NCBI GenBank assembly: GCA_038503035.1
Contig: JAVSML010001155.1
Location: 434,001-498,000 of the forward strand
Reading direction: 5' to 3'
Length of the DNA: 64,000 nt
From: Crocodylus rhombifer
Taxonomy: Eukaryota > Chordata > Crocodylia > Crocodylidae
The notes beneath the pieces are model-generated. The model was not told the DNA's origin. It searched no databases and was given only the letters and a program-made list of their open reading frames with translations. Positions 35,516-47,864 of this stretch are shown piece by piece. Within the stretch, counting starts at the first letter, position 1. Every line of letters begins with the position of its first letter. Both the position numbers and the translations under genes were made by a program.

Positions 35516-36199
35516 TTTGAAATAGCTTAATTTGTACTCTGAGTTTTCTTTTAGTTTCTGCTTCTCTTCTGCATCTACAGATGGATGGTGTCGTGCAAGA
35601 TACTATGTAGTCTCTGTCATTGCTTTTATGCCAATCCTCCTGGTTTTTTGGAAAATAATGTGTACTTTTATTTGTTGTCCTTAAAATATGGGGAAATATA
35701 TTGAAAATTATATCCTTAAGTACACAGGATTCTCTGGCTCTCTTGTGTTTTCTCCTTCCACAGTCCAAGACTAAGAATAGAATTAGCTGCTTTAATATTT
35801 TACAGCAAAATCCCCAGAGCTCCTAGCATGCCCTAAACATTTCCCACTTGATAAATTGCTATATTTTTGCAACCCCAATTTTATGTTTTCTAAAAAGGTG
35901 TTTGAAATTCTTCGCTGTAATATAACAGCTCCCATACTGTGCTGCACTGATGAATAACACTGGCATTTCTTTTTTTTCTGTCTGTCTACCACAGTGGATG
36001 TGAAAACACCCTCCTTCCAAGTGCATTGGGATAACAGATGTGAATAGACTAGTGGGGTGGCAGAAAGGAGGTTCTTGTTTTCAGTCTAGAGTGACTCTGT
36101 GTAGTTTAGTTGCCAGACACTAGATAATATTGCCCAGATCTGAATTCTCCACCTCAGCAGCAGAGTGGCTTTGAAGCTGCGGGTTGTCCTCCATTGCCA

Positions 36200-36937
36200 T
36201 CAAGCTGGTGCAGATGTCTCTTGCCACAGCCAAGACAGAGACGGAAGGAGGATATGTAAGAGCTGAGCTACATTTGATCCCTTACTGGTATTAGTTAGGC
36301 CTGTCCTGGTACACAACTGGTTCCCTGCAGCTGCTCTTCCATTGCACCTTAGTAGAAATAGAGGCTCAAATGCTTGTCTTCCAGGCAATTGCAAAATTCT
36401 CTCTTTGCAGTGAGGGCTACAAATCATTGCCATCTTATTCTGCAATCCATAATGCCTGTTCCCAGCACACTTGGGTAGCCAACAGACTGCTGTGTCCAAG
36501 AATAAATCTACCCTAAAGAAATGCCTGAGCTTTCCAAATGACTTCAGCCAAAGGGCTGAATCCATTGTGGAGGCAAATGGAAGAAACATGGCTTGCCCAG
36601 AAAACCTAACATCCTTGAAGGAGCAACATAAACTGATATGGACATGAGTGGACTCCTCTTCCTCTGTATGAAGTGGGAGGACAAATGCATACGTAATAGA
36701 ATGACTTGAATCAATCTGTGGCTGGCCAATGATGAGGTAGATGTCAGAGCCAGACAAGTAAGTTTGAATAGAAATCACAAAGGTGCACAGAAGGGGAAGG
36801 AAATTTTTCCCCATGTGCTGGCCACTTGGCAGGCCGCTGGTGATAGATGAGAGTGCTGGTCCTATGTTCAAGGCTTCGGCCTGAGATGCGGGGATCAGCC
36901 CGCAACATTGCTTTAAACTTCCGTTTGTTCTTAGCAC
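36200..36937 (-). other. Unidentified 245-codon open frame
   Basis: The longest open frame that belongs to no recognised element. It starts MLRTNGSLKQCCGLIPASQ and ends LSWLWQETSAPA. It shows no catalytic motif, signal peptide or repeat that I recognise. A second minus-strand frame here also looks protein-like when stops are ignored (EDNPQLQSHSAAEVENSDLG near 36130-36200). The region may therefore be a decayed coding repeat or pseudogene rather than a live gene. Chance is not excluded. Confidence 0.25.
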
Positions 36938-36994
36938 ATATCTTGGTTCTGTATGTATGCAAGTGTCTCAGTTCTGTATACAAATCATACAACT

Positions 36995-37110
36995 ATGATT
37001 GAGAGAGCGCCTCTCAAAGGTGCTGCGAGGATAAATTCCTTATTGCTTCTGCAGTGCTCAGATACTAAATACCTGAGAAGAGATGCATAGCACGTAAGTA
37101 CCTAGAGAGA
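36995..37110. repeat. MIR/L2-type tail remnant (tentative)
   Basis: GGTGCTGCGAGGATAAATTC and the following AGTGCTCAGATACT match the 3' portion common to MIR-like SINEs of amniotes. Short and diverged. Confidence 0.4.
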
Positions 37111-37254
37111 AAATCAAAGCTTTTAAGGAGGGTGTGCGCTGTATTGTGGCCTCTGTGCATGTGTCCTGTTTTTATGCTACTTCTTGCATAATAACTGTAA
37201 ACGTAAAAGTGTTGTCTTTCAGATTAACAGAAAACGGTGGATGTGTCCCCATAA

Positions 37255-37735
37255 GTAGGAATGTACGTTTTCCCTGGAGACAAATAGTAGCCGTACATAT
37301 ATGTGCCACTACTATTTGTTCCTGGGGAATGCCCCTACACCTGTGCTCTGATGCTTTGGGTGGGGTAGGGGAAGCTAGGGCCAGCACCTGGGCTGCTCCC
37401 TGCAGCTTTACCTGGGGTCTTGGGGGCCTTCTGGGGCTTCAGCAGCAACAATCTGGGCAGGCAGAGCCTGGCCAGCAGCCGGAGCATGACTCTGGCTGGC
37501 CAGGCCCCAGTTTCGGGCAGCACATACTGCCGCCATGTGCTCCACCCCGCTTTTTTCTGACCCAAGTTTTTTTGACACTGGAAACCCCGGTGTCAAAACT
37601 CCCCACTGTGCTGCAAATTAGCAGTGCGGCAAATGCCTGTATGTGCAGTGTGTGCAGTTTGTGGCACCCCAGGCAGATCTGCAGCACCACAAACTGCACA
37701 TGCACACTCATCTGGACATGCCTGGCACGTTAACT
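37255..37735. repeat. Hairpin-rich MITE-like segment
   Basis: Two separate hairpins bound the segment. CCCTGGAGACAAATAGTAG (37273-37291) pairs with CTACTATTTGTTCCTGGG (37309-37326). TGTGCAGTTTGTGG (37650-37663) pairs with CCACAAACTGCACA (37687-37700). The interior is GC-rich with accidental frames on both strands. Confidence 0.45.
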
Positions 37736-38439
37736 GTTTGAACGGTGTTTCATTACCACATCTTTTGGTTGTTGAATTGTGCGTTTTAATTTTCTCCTAA
37801 GCCAATTTCTGTTGCTGCAAAAGATGAAAATTAGAGCTAACAGGCTTAAAAGCTTTCCTGACACATCAGTTCTGCAGCTACCTTTTACTAATCGACACCT
37901 GTTCACGGTTTCATTGCAACTATTTTTGTCAGCTATCCTGCTAAACTGGTTATTTACAATTTACTTCTGACATTCAATACACATGTGTAATCTCCCTTTG
38001 TCCACCATGGGGGAGGGTTTCTGAGGGGAAAAAAAAAAGTGTTAGAAAACCTATTAAGTGGTGAGAAGAGAGTTAGCATCTGTAGGGGAAAAGTCAGCTT
38101 AGAATCCATCTTTCAAGAAAAGCAGGGTTCATTTGTTCGTTTGTTAACTGGACTTCTTTAAAAACCATTGTTTGGCCTGGCATGTGAATAGATTAAGACT
38201 TACAAAGCTTACGGGAAGCAGGTCCCTAGTAATCCAATTCTGAATATTTTTGCCTTGCTTACGATGTTTCAGTCAGCAGAAATTGATAACATGCATGCAT
38301 TAGGAGCATGAAAAGAGCAGAATGGATTGTAGAATGTAAGGAAAAAGACATTCAAGTCTCGATGCACTGAGCTTGTTTCAATAAAGAATTTGAGTTAGTT
38401 AAAGGAAGAAACTGCATTAATTTCGGTGGAAGTCTTGGG

Positions 38440-38930
38440 CTGCATAGAATTAAAGAAGGGATCTCAGGAAGTCATCTATCTAGTCCTTCTCCCTGCTCTG
38501 AAGTAAAGTGTAAGTATATCTAGACAATCTCTCTGACAGATGTTTGTCTAAAACTGGTCTTAAAAACCTCCACCAAGAACTGATATTCTCTCTGGGTTAT
38601 TTGTTTTTAATAACTTTTCCTGTTATCTGACACAGATCTCTTGCTGCATCCTCTTGCAGAACTGTCTGCTCAGTCATTCCCTATCAAACATTTGTGCATT
38701 TGATTTATCCTTCTTAAATAGTCTTCCACATTTCCCTCTATTGAAATACATCTTGTTGACTTCAGACCATCTTGCATCATATCTAGAGCATTTTGAATTT
38801 TCTCCATGCATTTTGTAAGTGTATATTCTATTCAGTTATCAGATTTGCCAATGAAACTATTGACCAGAACTGGACCCAAGGTGTACCTCTGTAGGACTCC
38901 TAAAATGTTCTCAGTTTGACTGCAAATGAA
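38440..38930 (-). mobile_element. Ancient CR1 fragment
   Basis: On the minus strand this has the layout of a CR1 3' half: a 3' UTR at plus 38440-38500, a C-terminal region with AAGACCAGTTTTAGAC, and an RT fragment near 38840-38930 (GTCCAGTTCTGGTCAATAG). No frame survives. Confidence 0.7.
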
Positions 38931-40791
38931 AACACACAAACTGAGCACAGCTGGGGCACCCAGTACATACGGTACCAGCTGCAAACATGTTTGATAAATG
39001 GTCTTGGAGTATTAATATGCAGAAACTTCTCAAACTAGGAAGAACGTGTACAGGGAGAGAGAGACAAGAGTTTGGAGATCATGATTTTTCACATATATCT
39101 TCAAAATAAACATGCAGACTGATTTCTCAATCCGATCTAACTGGTTTGTTACCTATTTGACTAACAATAGCTCTATCTTTCTCCACACAAAACTATATCT
39201 TTCCAAACACTTAGTCCATCTTCTGTTTATATCAGACCCATCTGCAGCCTTCTGTATATAATCACTTCTTTGACATTAAAATAAAAGAGTACTACAAGCA
39301 TCACATTGTTCACAATCAATGCTTCTGCACAGTCTAACATCTAAAACGAAATGTCTCTAAAGCAAATAATTACTGTAATTCTTCCTTTTGCCAAAATAAT
39401 TTCCCCTGTTCTAATTTGAATCTCCGGTCCAAAAATTGATACATATTCACCTTTTATCCATTATACTCTTGGTTCTTTGTCAAATCCTACCAATCCTTCC
39501 TGCGCTGCTACTTTTTTCTATTGCTTTGTTTTAATTACCAGCTGATTAGGTGATTCATATGCAGCCACTAGAGGGCATATTGCAGCTTGCAGAGTACATG
39601 GTAAATCCTATAATATGAACTGGTGCCTGAATAATAGGATTATCGTTTTCTTCGTTCAACCCCATTCTGGATTTCAACTTTTCTTTCAAGGGGAGGTGCT
39701 TTGTGCTTTGTCCTCTGTCCTAGTTATTCCTAGAAAAAATATTCTTGATGGCAAAATTTAGTAACCTGTAGCTGGATTATCCTCTATTTGCTCAAATCAA
39801 TCAAAATAGAACCTGAAGGTAATTTTAGTAAAAATAGTCTGGATTGTGAGGTTTTGGCTGAATAAGATATGATCAAAACTATCAAAGATGAAATTATGCA
39901 TGAAGGACCACACATAACCAGAAAACAACCATCTGATATAAGTAACCGCTTTAAGATATCCTCAACTTTCCCTATACTAAACATTATTTTTTGCTGTCTG
40001 AATAGGGCTTTTTGTCCGTTTGTTTTTTCTCAAGCATAGGCTAATTTCTCCCTGAGATTGCAAATTGCCTGGTTCTGTGAAGTGCTGAGGCCTGCTGTGG
40101 TGGATGCTGTGCGCCTCCCAGAAAAGATCGTTCTTGCCCCAGAAGTCCTTTAAATGCTCCTTTCCAGATCCATCTCAAGGAAATAAACATGGGGTGGGGG
40201 AACTTGGAGCCCCCCGTGTGGAATCCTGCAAGTTCACTCTTCAACATGGAGCCTACACGTCTACCCTCTTGCAGCTGTTTGGTGGCTCGTGTGAAATGAT
40301 GCAACTGTTTCAGTGTAGGCACTAGGCACTTACTCTACAGGGTTTCTTGGAACGTGAGTCTGAGTGCTTACAAGCAAGTAAATTCTTGCTCTTTCCTTCC
40401 CTCAGTGGAACCAGGGTATGGACACAGGTGTGACTCAACTTTCCCTGCTCTTGGCCAAAATAACTAAACAAGTTCAAATGTTGGGTCCTAAGAGACTATT
40501 AGTAACTGTTACTTCCTAGAAGCATAGAGGAAGCCACGAAAGGATCACGACTCAGAAGCATCTCTGGGGAATGGGTTCCTGGTGTTATACTTGAGTTGCA
40601 ACACACAACCCACTAGTAGTCCTCAGCACATAAAGAAAGGATTTTACCCTTTCTAGCCTCCCAAATTATTCTGTTCTACTTGATGATTATAATAGTATGC
40701 TTTTTCTTCTTTTTAATATTCTCAAAAGCTTGCTTTTTAGATATTTTTATGGAACATTGTGCTTCGGTGTACCTTTATAGCTGGGGTTTCC
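38931..40791. other. AT-rich gap
   Basis: Apart from the CTCF-type motif, nothing coding or repetitive is recognised. The opposed 93- and 73-codon frames at 40041-40325 overlap and lack support. Confidence 0.5.
39565..39576 (+). promoter_or_regulatory. CTCF-type motif
   Basis: CCACTAGAGGGC is an exact match to the CTCF core consensus CCASYAGRKGGC, set in AT-rich single-copy DNA with an adjacent ATATGCAG. Orientation is the same as the motif at 24086. Confidence 0.5.
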
Positions 40792-41010
40792 TACGCCTCT
40801 AGGCCTGTGCGAATAGGGAAGTATTAGATTCAGATTCGGCCGATTCAGAGGACAGTGATTTGATTTGAAGATTTGGATCACTGTCTCAAATCGATTTAGC
40901 GAATTGGCTTCAGAAGATTCGGCACTGATTCGGAAAGATTCAGAGATTCAGCCTGAGAACTATAATGGGGAATCACTGAAATACCTATAACTTTGTCATT
41001 TTTCGGTAGA

Positions 41011-41135
41011 TTTTGATGAAAACAGCAGCAATGGTAACCCCTTCTGAGAGCATGGGGCCTGCCAAGTTTCAAAGAGATAGGTGCAGGGGGTTCTGGGAAA
41101 CTGCACCTCAAGGTGCTAACAAGTAGAACTCATGA

Positions 41136-41186
<51 letters not shown>

Positions 41187-41388
41187 AGGCACAGTGGGAT
41201 GAAAACTGCAGGGATGGTAGCCCCTGTTAAGGCCATGAAGCCTGCCAAGTTTCAAGGAGATAGGTGCAAGGGCTTCTGGGAAACTGCACCTCAAGCTTCT
41301 GAAAGCAGAACTTGTGACTTTGTGTGTGTGTTAAGGCGAAGCAGGATGAAACCAGCAGGGATGGTAGCCTGTTAGAGGGGTGCTCAGG
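41011..41388 (+). repeat. Degenerate tandem repeat inside hAT-like element
   Basis: Unit 1 starts near 41011, unit 2 at 41188 and a partial unit 3 at 41337. Units 1 and 2 share GCCTGCCAAGTTTCAA and CTGGGAAACTGCACCTCAAG. Each of the first two ends in a GT run, long in unit 1 (23 repeats) and short in unit 2 (about 5). Confidence 0.8.
41139..41184. repeat. (GT)23 microsatellite
   Basis: 46 bases of uninterrupted GT at the end of tandem unit 1. Confidence 0.95.
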
Positions 41389-41732
41389 CAGAAACAGCTC
41401 ACAAAAGGGACAGAAAGGGTGCCAGCAGAGGCTTATGTGCTGTTTCTACATCCCTCCCCCAGAGCACTGTGATTGGAAGGGAACTCAGGGAAAGATTGCA
41501 ATCACTGGCCAGCTACAGATGTCAGTCTTTCTCCCCTGCTCCCCCTCTCTCTTTTCAGTTTCTGTTCCCCTGCAAGGATGCCTTCTGAATCTCTCAATCT
41601 TTTCTGCATTGATTGGGAGGGTTTTTTTGTTCTCCCAATTCAATTTGGATTCGGTGATTCAGCCTCCGAATTGGACCAAATCTTCTCTGAATCAAATAGG
41701 TGACCGAAGGTTCATGCACCCTTATATGCCTC

Positions 41733-43154
41733 CCAAGAATTCTTTGGATGGAGAGGGTGTGATTTACTGTTGTCTAAAGAGGAATTAGTCAAGATCAAAC
41801 TGGGCATTTCAGTGATTAATAGATTGGCATGGCCTCCCTGGGAGGGCAGTTAGGGAGGTGCCCCAACTAAAATGAATTTGGCAGCTGCATAAACAAACTG
41901 TGACAACTTAGAGCAGGACATAAAAGAAAATTGCTATCTGTTTCAGACTGCTGGAAGATTTAGAGGGACAGGTTGTCACCACCACACTTGGGACACTGAA
42001 GGCGATGCCACCTATCCTCTTTCAAAATGTGCCATAAGAGCTGTACTGACCTCACATGTATTCCTCATCCAAATGACAGCATCACTAGCTTCTCTGGCAC
42101 ATAATGCCTCAGTATTAAAAAGCACCCTCAGATCCGCTTTCTGCAAATTAATCAAACATTGGCCAGGACCATTCCTGCTTAGCTGAGGACATAGTTGGGG
42201 GTTCTCAACTTAAGGTAATGAAAACTGTAGTTTATGTATCTTTTTGTTCTGCTTCTAATACACGAAAACTGTATTATTTTTATTTATTGCCTTTTATTAT
42301 AAAAGAGATTTATTTCCTCAATGGGAATAAAACCAGAACACCAAAATGCAATATGGTGACCTGCTAAAAGCAAAGCAAACTGTACTTAATACAACTGAGC
42401 TCTTATAACCAAAACACACTTTACCCAAAGGAGCTAGATTGTCAAGGATAAACTGTCTAGGCACAAAGATTTTGATGAGTTAAACAGGTGGGGTTTTTCC
42501 CACTTTGTATTTCATTATATTTCCTCACTATGTCCCTGGTCTTTTAGTTCACACACATTCATTCCTTTTCATTCTTTTTCAGCTTCCATAGGAATTGATG
42601 TATTTATTTAGACCTAGTAATTTGAAAACACATTTAACCATGTGATATGTGCTTGCTTAGTACCTTGCAGGGTGACCTCCTTGGCAGCAAACAAAGAACA
42701 CATTGACTTTTACAGTTAATAATCCATTGATTTATGGTGGAATACACATATGTAATCAACAGGAGAGCAGTAATTGTTTCAGTAAATCCCATGAACAGCC
42801 CCAGTATACACTGATCCACAATGCCCTGGAACTGTATCTTCACAATGTCTTGACTCTCCCCATGGACACTCACAGACACCTTGAAAGTGTTTTAATAGTC
42901 TCACAAGGTTCGCAGCATCCTATCATTTCAAATCACCTTTCCTTAATATGATTGTAGTGAGGATAATCTATCAACCCAAATGCCTGCAAAAACTAGCTAG
43001 CTGAGCTATTAGTGATTCACACCTTTCTCTAGGTGTTGATGCCTTTGGAATTAGTTCTGCTTGTCACCGGAGTCGATTCAGACAAAACAGACTTATGGAC
43101 CTGTAGCGCTGATTATTATGCAACCTAATAATGTGCTGTTTAGAAATACAGAGA
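41733..43154. other. AT-rich gap
   Basis: No gene or repeat end is recognised. Confidence 0.5.
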
Positions 43155-43410
43155 AGGGAAATAGTCGTGTGCTCAACCCACTGCACTGACCCTCAAGAGA
43201 CTTGGGTTCAGTTTACAGTTCTGTGACTGACTTTCCATGTGACCTCAGGTTAAGTCTCTTGATTTTTCTCATGTCCCCATCTTAATAGTTCTTCAAGTTT
43301 CCTATCCTTTACCCATCTTCTTTCTTTAGGTTGCAAACTTTTTAGTCTAAGACCGTATTTTAATTTGGGTTTCTACAGTGTCTACTTCAATCATCTCCTT
43401 TAGGTATACA
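43155..43410 (+). repeat. MIR-type (CORE) SINE
   Basis: The sequence follows the amniote MIR consensus. It has GACTTGGGTTCAGTTTACAG, TGACTTTCCATGTGACCTCA, then CTCATGTCCCCATCTTAATA. It ends in an L2-like tail with GCAAACTTTTTAGTCTAAG and GGGTTTCTACAGTGTCTAC. MIRs are tRNA-derived SINEs mobilised by L2-type LINEs and are very old in amniotes. Confidence 0.7.
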
Positions 43411-44299
43411 CGTTATAGTTTTTTATAGTTTACAGCAGCACTTAATACCTCAAAATGAGTTTTTTGGGGTCAGAGACAGAGCAATGATACAAGAAGGCTG
43501 TTCCTGATGGCAGAAGCTCTGAAAGAGAAGTACTGTAGCGGTGTTGAGGAAAGGGCATGGTTGCAACCTGTTTACTTAACTGAAATAACTTTATAGAAGA
43601 TAATCCCGGGGTAATACATTGTTTAAGTCTGTAATTAAGGCAAGAATTAGCAGATATAACAGAACTGCATAACGGGCCACTTCAGACATCCGTTCATCTC
43701 AGGGGAATTTGCTTTGCTCCCTGGTGCCTCTTTGGAGATTCGACATTGCTCTCATTACTCCTTTCTAGTCTTCACACACATACACCATATCTTATATAAA
43801 TTTCCCTTTCACCCAATCAGGACCTTTTTTGTTATACAAATTACCCAATCATTTTTATTTAATTTAATTTTTTATACACAGTTTCTAGAACGAAGTTCAT
43901 TGTTCCTTATTCCAGGAACTGTTCATTTCTATCCATTTTTCTTATTTTGCATAGTAGAATGTGTGCACCACCCAATCAACAGCTAAAAGAGTATTGTAAA
44001 AAAAAAAAAAAAAGGTCATTTCATGTAAACCAAAATTGAGCCACATATTGCTATGAACAACCAAGCACTATGTGAGTTCCACTGAGCAAAACACTAAGCA
44101 TTTTGCTTACGTAAGTGTAAGCAAGAAACATCCATAAAAAGCAATTTAGAAGATGTTTTAGTTCACATGACTCACAGTCAAACCTCATGGTTTTTTTCCT
44201 CTATCCTAAAGGTTTGGAAGAATGGTGAGTGGCCAGCTTGGCCATTTAGTGTAATTTGGTCTCTGCTGTCAAAAGATTCTTGCCAAGTCTTAAAAGTGC
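43411..44299. other. AT-rich gap with poly(A)
   Basis: AT-rich DNA with a 16-A run (43998-44013). A 90-codon frame at 43714-43986 is phenylalanine/isoleucine-rich and unsupported. Confidence 0.5.
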
Positions 44300-44660
44300 A
44301 CCAGCGAGTCTTCATCAACATCAATCCCTCATTTCGAGGATGATCTCTACCATGGCTCACTGATGGTCCTGAGGTGACTTAAGAGTTCAATCCTTGAATC
44401 GCAGATCCATCTGCAAAAGTTGCCTGTCTTTCTGCAGGGGGGAATAGGCTGCAGGGATTCCTCTCCTTTTCCTTCCTCTGATCTTTCTTATCTGCTTCAA
44501 GGGCAAGATACTTTACCTTGAAACAGGCTGCTGCTTGGTTGAGCTTCCAGCACCGCTGGAGTCAATTGGTAGCCAGGTCCTCCCAGCTCTCGATGTCAGC
44601 ATCCGTTTTCCTGAGGTACGCTGCCAACGTGTCCTTGTAGCATATCTTCTGGCCACCACA
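44300..44660 (-). mobile_element. RTE-like non-LTR retrotransposon, ORF C-terminus
   Basis: The minus strand translates from 44655 as GQKICYKDTLAAYLRKTDAD, then ESWEDLATN, KYLALEADKKDQRKEKERNP and, after a frameshift, ICDSRIELLSHLRT. This order (G-QK-RYKDTL, SWE-LA, basic helix, zinc-finger-like C-x-SRIGL-SH-R end) is the C-terminus of a LINE family found across animals and often placed in or near the RTE clade. Only this tail is present, with stops, so it is a dead 5'-truncated copy. The clade is from memory of the motif. Confidence 0.6.
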
Positions 44661-47579
44661 TGATTTCAGGCCACTACTAGCTAAGAGGAAAGCACATTTT
44701 GGGGAATCAAAACTCCAGGGAAATACCAGTTTGGAAAATGAATTGTCTGCAGTGTATCCCTTGTTGCTGATGTGGACCCAGAGTAATACAACGCAAGCTT
44801 TTCTGATCTGAGCTAATCATTTGATTAAGGAGAGTTTAAAGTGAAGATCTGCTGTTTTGATTTGCGAGGCTTTTCCTGAAGGGCTGACCAATCACTGGAC
44901 TTGACAATCTTCCTGAAAATCCTGGATAAAAGGGGCTTCGCCCTTCGTAATGATGGGGCAATCATTCAAGGAGCTTCTAATGATTCTGATGTTTACAGCT
45001 TGGAATATTTTCCACACATGTTCCAGCTTTGCATTCACAGCATCGACTAAACCAACAGCCTGGAACAGACATGATAGCTACCAACAGGAAACTTGTTTGA
45101 CAGTTTAAACAGACAGCATGTGTGTTTCCTACGTTTCATAACGCACATAAAGAATTGGGTTTGCCTGCAGCCCAATTCATTCAAGATGTGGTCACATGAT
45201 GGAGCTCTGTTTTGGAGAGCTTAAAATGTCTAACTGAAAAGAATTTGCATTTAGCTGAGCTTGCTCAGCATCGCTTACTCAGTGAAACATTCTGGGAAGC
45301 AACTGGTCAACTTCTGGGCTTTTAGCTGTGCCCCTGTTGAAAATGAACTGGTCAGTTCTGAAAAATCACAGTCAGGAGACTTGGGCGCCCAGTTCCCATT
45401 TGTTACAATGGGAATGGGTGTGGCTTATGCATTGTTTGAAAAGCATGTCCCAAGGTACACGGGTTGCTAACAAAAGCAGAAATACTGGGCCGTGGTCCAT
45501 CTCATGTGAACCTTGCAAGATTAGAACAAGGTTACGCCGCTGCACGAGTGTCGGGTCCCCTATTTGAAGTACATTTTTTTTGTTCTTATGATGGCCGTCG
45601 GCTCAAGGACTGGCATGGAATTGTTCAGCCGTGCCTTCTGTCCCCAGACTACCATCATCTCTGGCAGTGAGTTAAAATAAGCCAGATATGAGAGAAATGC
45701 CCATCAACCTATTATTGGGCCATATAGTCAGCTGGCGCAAATGAACATGCATCATGGGAAGACAGTGACTTGGTTGTGACAAAGTACTACACCATGCCAT
45801 GTGTTCAGGAAAGCATGTAAGCAGATGTTTCTGCTTATATTAAGCATATAAATACATATTTTGCTGAATCTGGACAGGGTTAAGCATGTACCATATATGC
45901 TTATGAAGCAGGGATTCCTATTCAGAGGAAGTCCCTTCCACTCCCTTGTGGGTGAGGTGTTATACAATAGTCGTTTGAGTTTGCTAGGCAGTAAAGCGAT
46001 TACGTACCAACATTTTCACTGGAACAAACAGAACTACTGCTTCTTCACTTTGTCTAATGACGCTGCAAAAACAATATTGTTTGGAACCAAGTGATGATTT
46101 TGATCAAAGCTCATAGTGAATAATAATATCTATGAATTTGCTTTAAAACCAGTGTTGGGGGACTTAACAGTTACTCTAAAAAAAGCCACAGAAGCTAGCA
46201 ATAATGTTTGAATCTGGGTGTTGCTATGGAATCCAAACAAGCTGCTTTTTTTTTTAAAATTACATTACTGAAAAAGACCAACTGAAAGAGAAAAAGGTCT
46301 TTCAAGTACCAATACAAATCTACTGACTCTTTTAAGATGACTAGCTGTAACTTGTGTAATAATTTGTACTGAAAATTGGGAAAGCAGAAAAAGTATTAAG
46401 AAATATGTATAAAAGAGGAAAAGTCATTCCCAAAAAGCTAAGTTACAGGCTAGATTTTTGATACACATGTTGGGTAGCTTTTAATCCACTAGTTCGCCCA
46501 TGGATTTCAGTGACACTTCTCAGAAAGAGAGATATTGCTCAGTGTGATAACGTTGGCCTTGACCCAATAGCATAACTACATGGGGGATGATTGGGGCAGC
46601 AGCTCTGGGCACCAAATGGTAGGGAGCAGAAAAATAATAGCTGCCAGCAGCAGAAAGGGGTCACCCCTGCCCAGGACACAGAGCTGCCCTATTATGCCTC
46701 TGTCCTGACCAGTAACATCATCTTTTCCCTTGTACCAAAGAGAGGCTTCTAGGTGGACTGTTTTCTGCGTCGTTTCTGGCCTCTTTGTTGAAAGAGTCCA
46801 ACCGGTACCAATTCCAGTTGGTATCTTTATGGGACTCTGTTCAGAGGTTTTCAGCCACACAACTCATAGAGATTTCAATAGGGGACATGCAGCTAAAGCC
46901 ATGCGTGATTATTTGAAAATTTATGGGCTGACCTGTGTATCCTCTCTGGGGAGGACACCTTGGGTCAGTCAAAGTGAATTGAAACCAAATGTCTCCGTTT
47001 TCCATGTTTATTTTTTTCATAAACAGAGCACATGTGCAGCGTACAGCTGCTGTTGCAATGAAGTTTTCTCTCGTATTTGGGTGATCTGTACTTTAAGTTG
47101 TACTGATACTGCTATAGAAAGGGCAAGTGACACTGGACCACTTAACAGTTCATTTATCAAACTGCCTGGAAGAATTTCAAGGAAGGCAACTGAATAATAA
47201 GGAGAAAGGCTATCAGTACCCAAAGAGCTGGAATAAATAAGAAGTCACGAAGCAAATCAGTGCTGACTTCCTCAGTGCCTGAGAAGGATAAAAATTACAA
47301 GACACAGAATATTTGTTTGGGTGGTAGGCTGCTGCTGTTTCTTTTATTGCCTGGTATCCCCACGGGCCTGGTCCATAATGACCTTGATGCTTTCTTCCAT
47401 CTCAGCAGCTCCTGCTTGTGTCTTTTGTATACATACTGATGTCCCTTGACAGAGTTGGCCCATGGAGCTCTTATTGTAGCAAATTTTAGTCTCAAGTGTG
47501 TTTCTTCAGGGGATGGGTATGCTGTTCAGAGCATGGGGACAGAGGTATAAGAAGATGGATTTGCTAATCATTTATCATT
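44661..47579. other. Single-copy-looking gap
   Basis: Frames of 69-155 codons occur (for example 46730-47197 plus), but none shows a domain, splice context or codon bias I can support. No repeat ends are recognised. Confidence 0.45.
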
Positions 47580-47665
47580 TAATCTAAGACTGTTTCCACA
47601 TATATAAAATGAAGCTGATGTTCAACAACATCTGCGAAGTGCTTTGAAATCCACAGATGAAAGGC
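47580..47665 (+). repeat. MIR/L2-type tail fragment
   Basis: CTGTTTCCACATATATAAAATGAAGCTGATG and GCGAAGTGCTTTGAAATCC follow the MIR 3' pattern (TTTCC...TCTGTAAAATGGGG...AAGTGCTTTGA). Short. Confidence 0.5.
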
Positions 47666-47864
47666 TGAACATGAGCACAAAGTATTGGTGATTTGGAATA
47701 AGGAACAAATGCTTTATTGTACCAAGATGAGATAAATGACAGTAGAATAAAGCTAAGCTACAGACAGACTGCAGGACAGGCTTGGCAAAACAAGGAAGGG
47801 GGCACCCAGGAGAACTCAGTGCTGGGACTGTAGAATGAAAAAGCTCATTAGTGCTTAATGGGTG

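Larger units (their letters stand above)
40800..41724. mobile_element. hAT-like non-autonomous element with 8-bp duplication
   Basis: The element begins TAGGCCTGTGCGAAT and ends TTCATGCACCCTTA. It is flanked by TACGCCTC (40792-40799) and TATGCCTC (41725-41732), an eight-base target duplication with one change, the size made by hAT transposases. Terminal regions carry repeated GATTCGG-type motifs near both ends. The centre holds a degenerate tandem repeat interrupted by a long GT microsatellite. No transposase is encoded. Confidence 0.75.

Noticed and set aside
46730..47197. 155-codon plus-strand frame
   Set aside because: No recognisable domain, no splice or promoter context, and length not exceptional for the composition.
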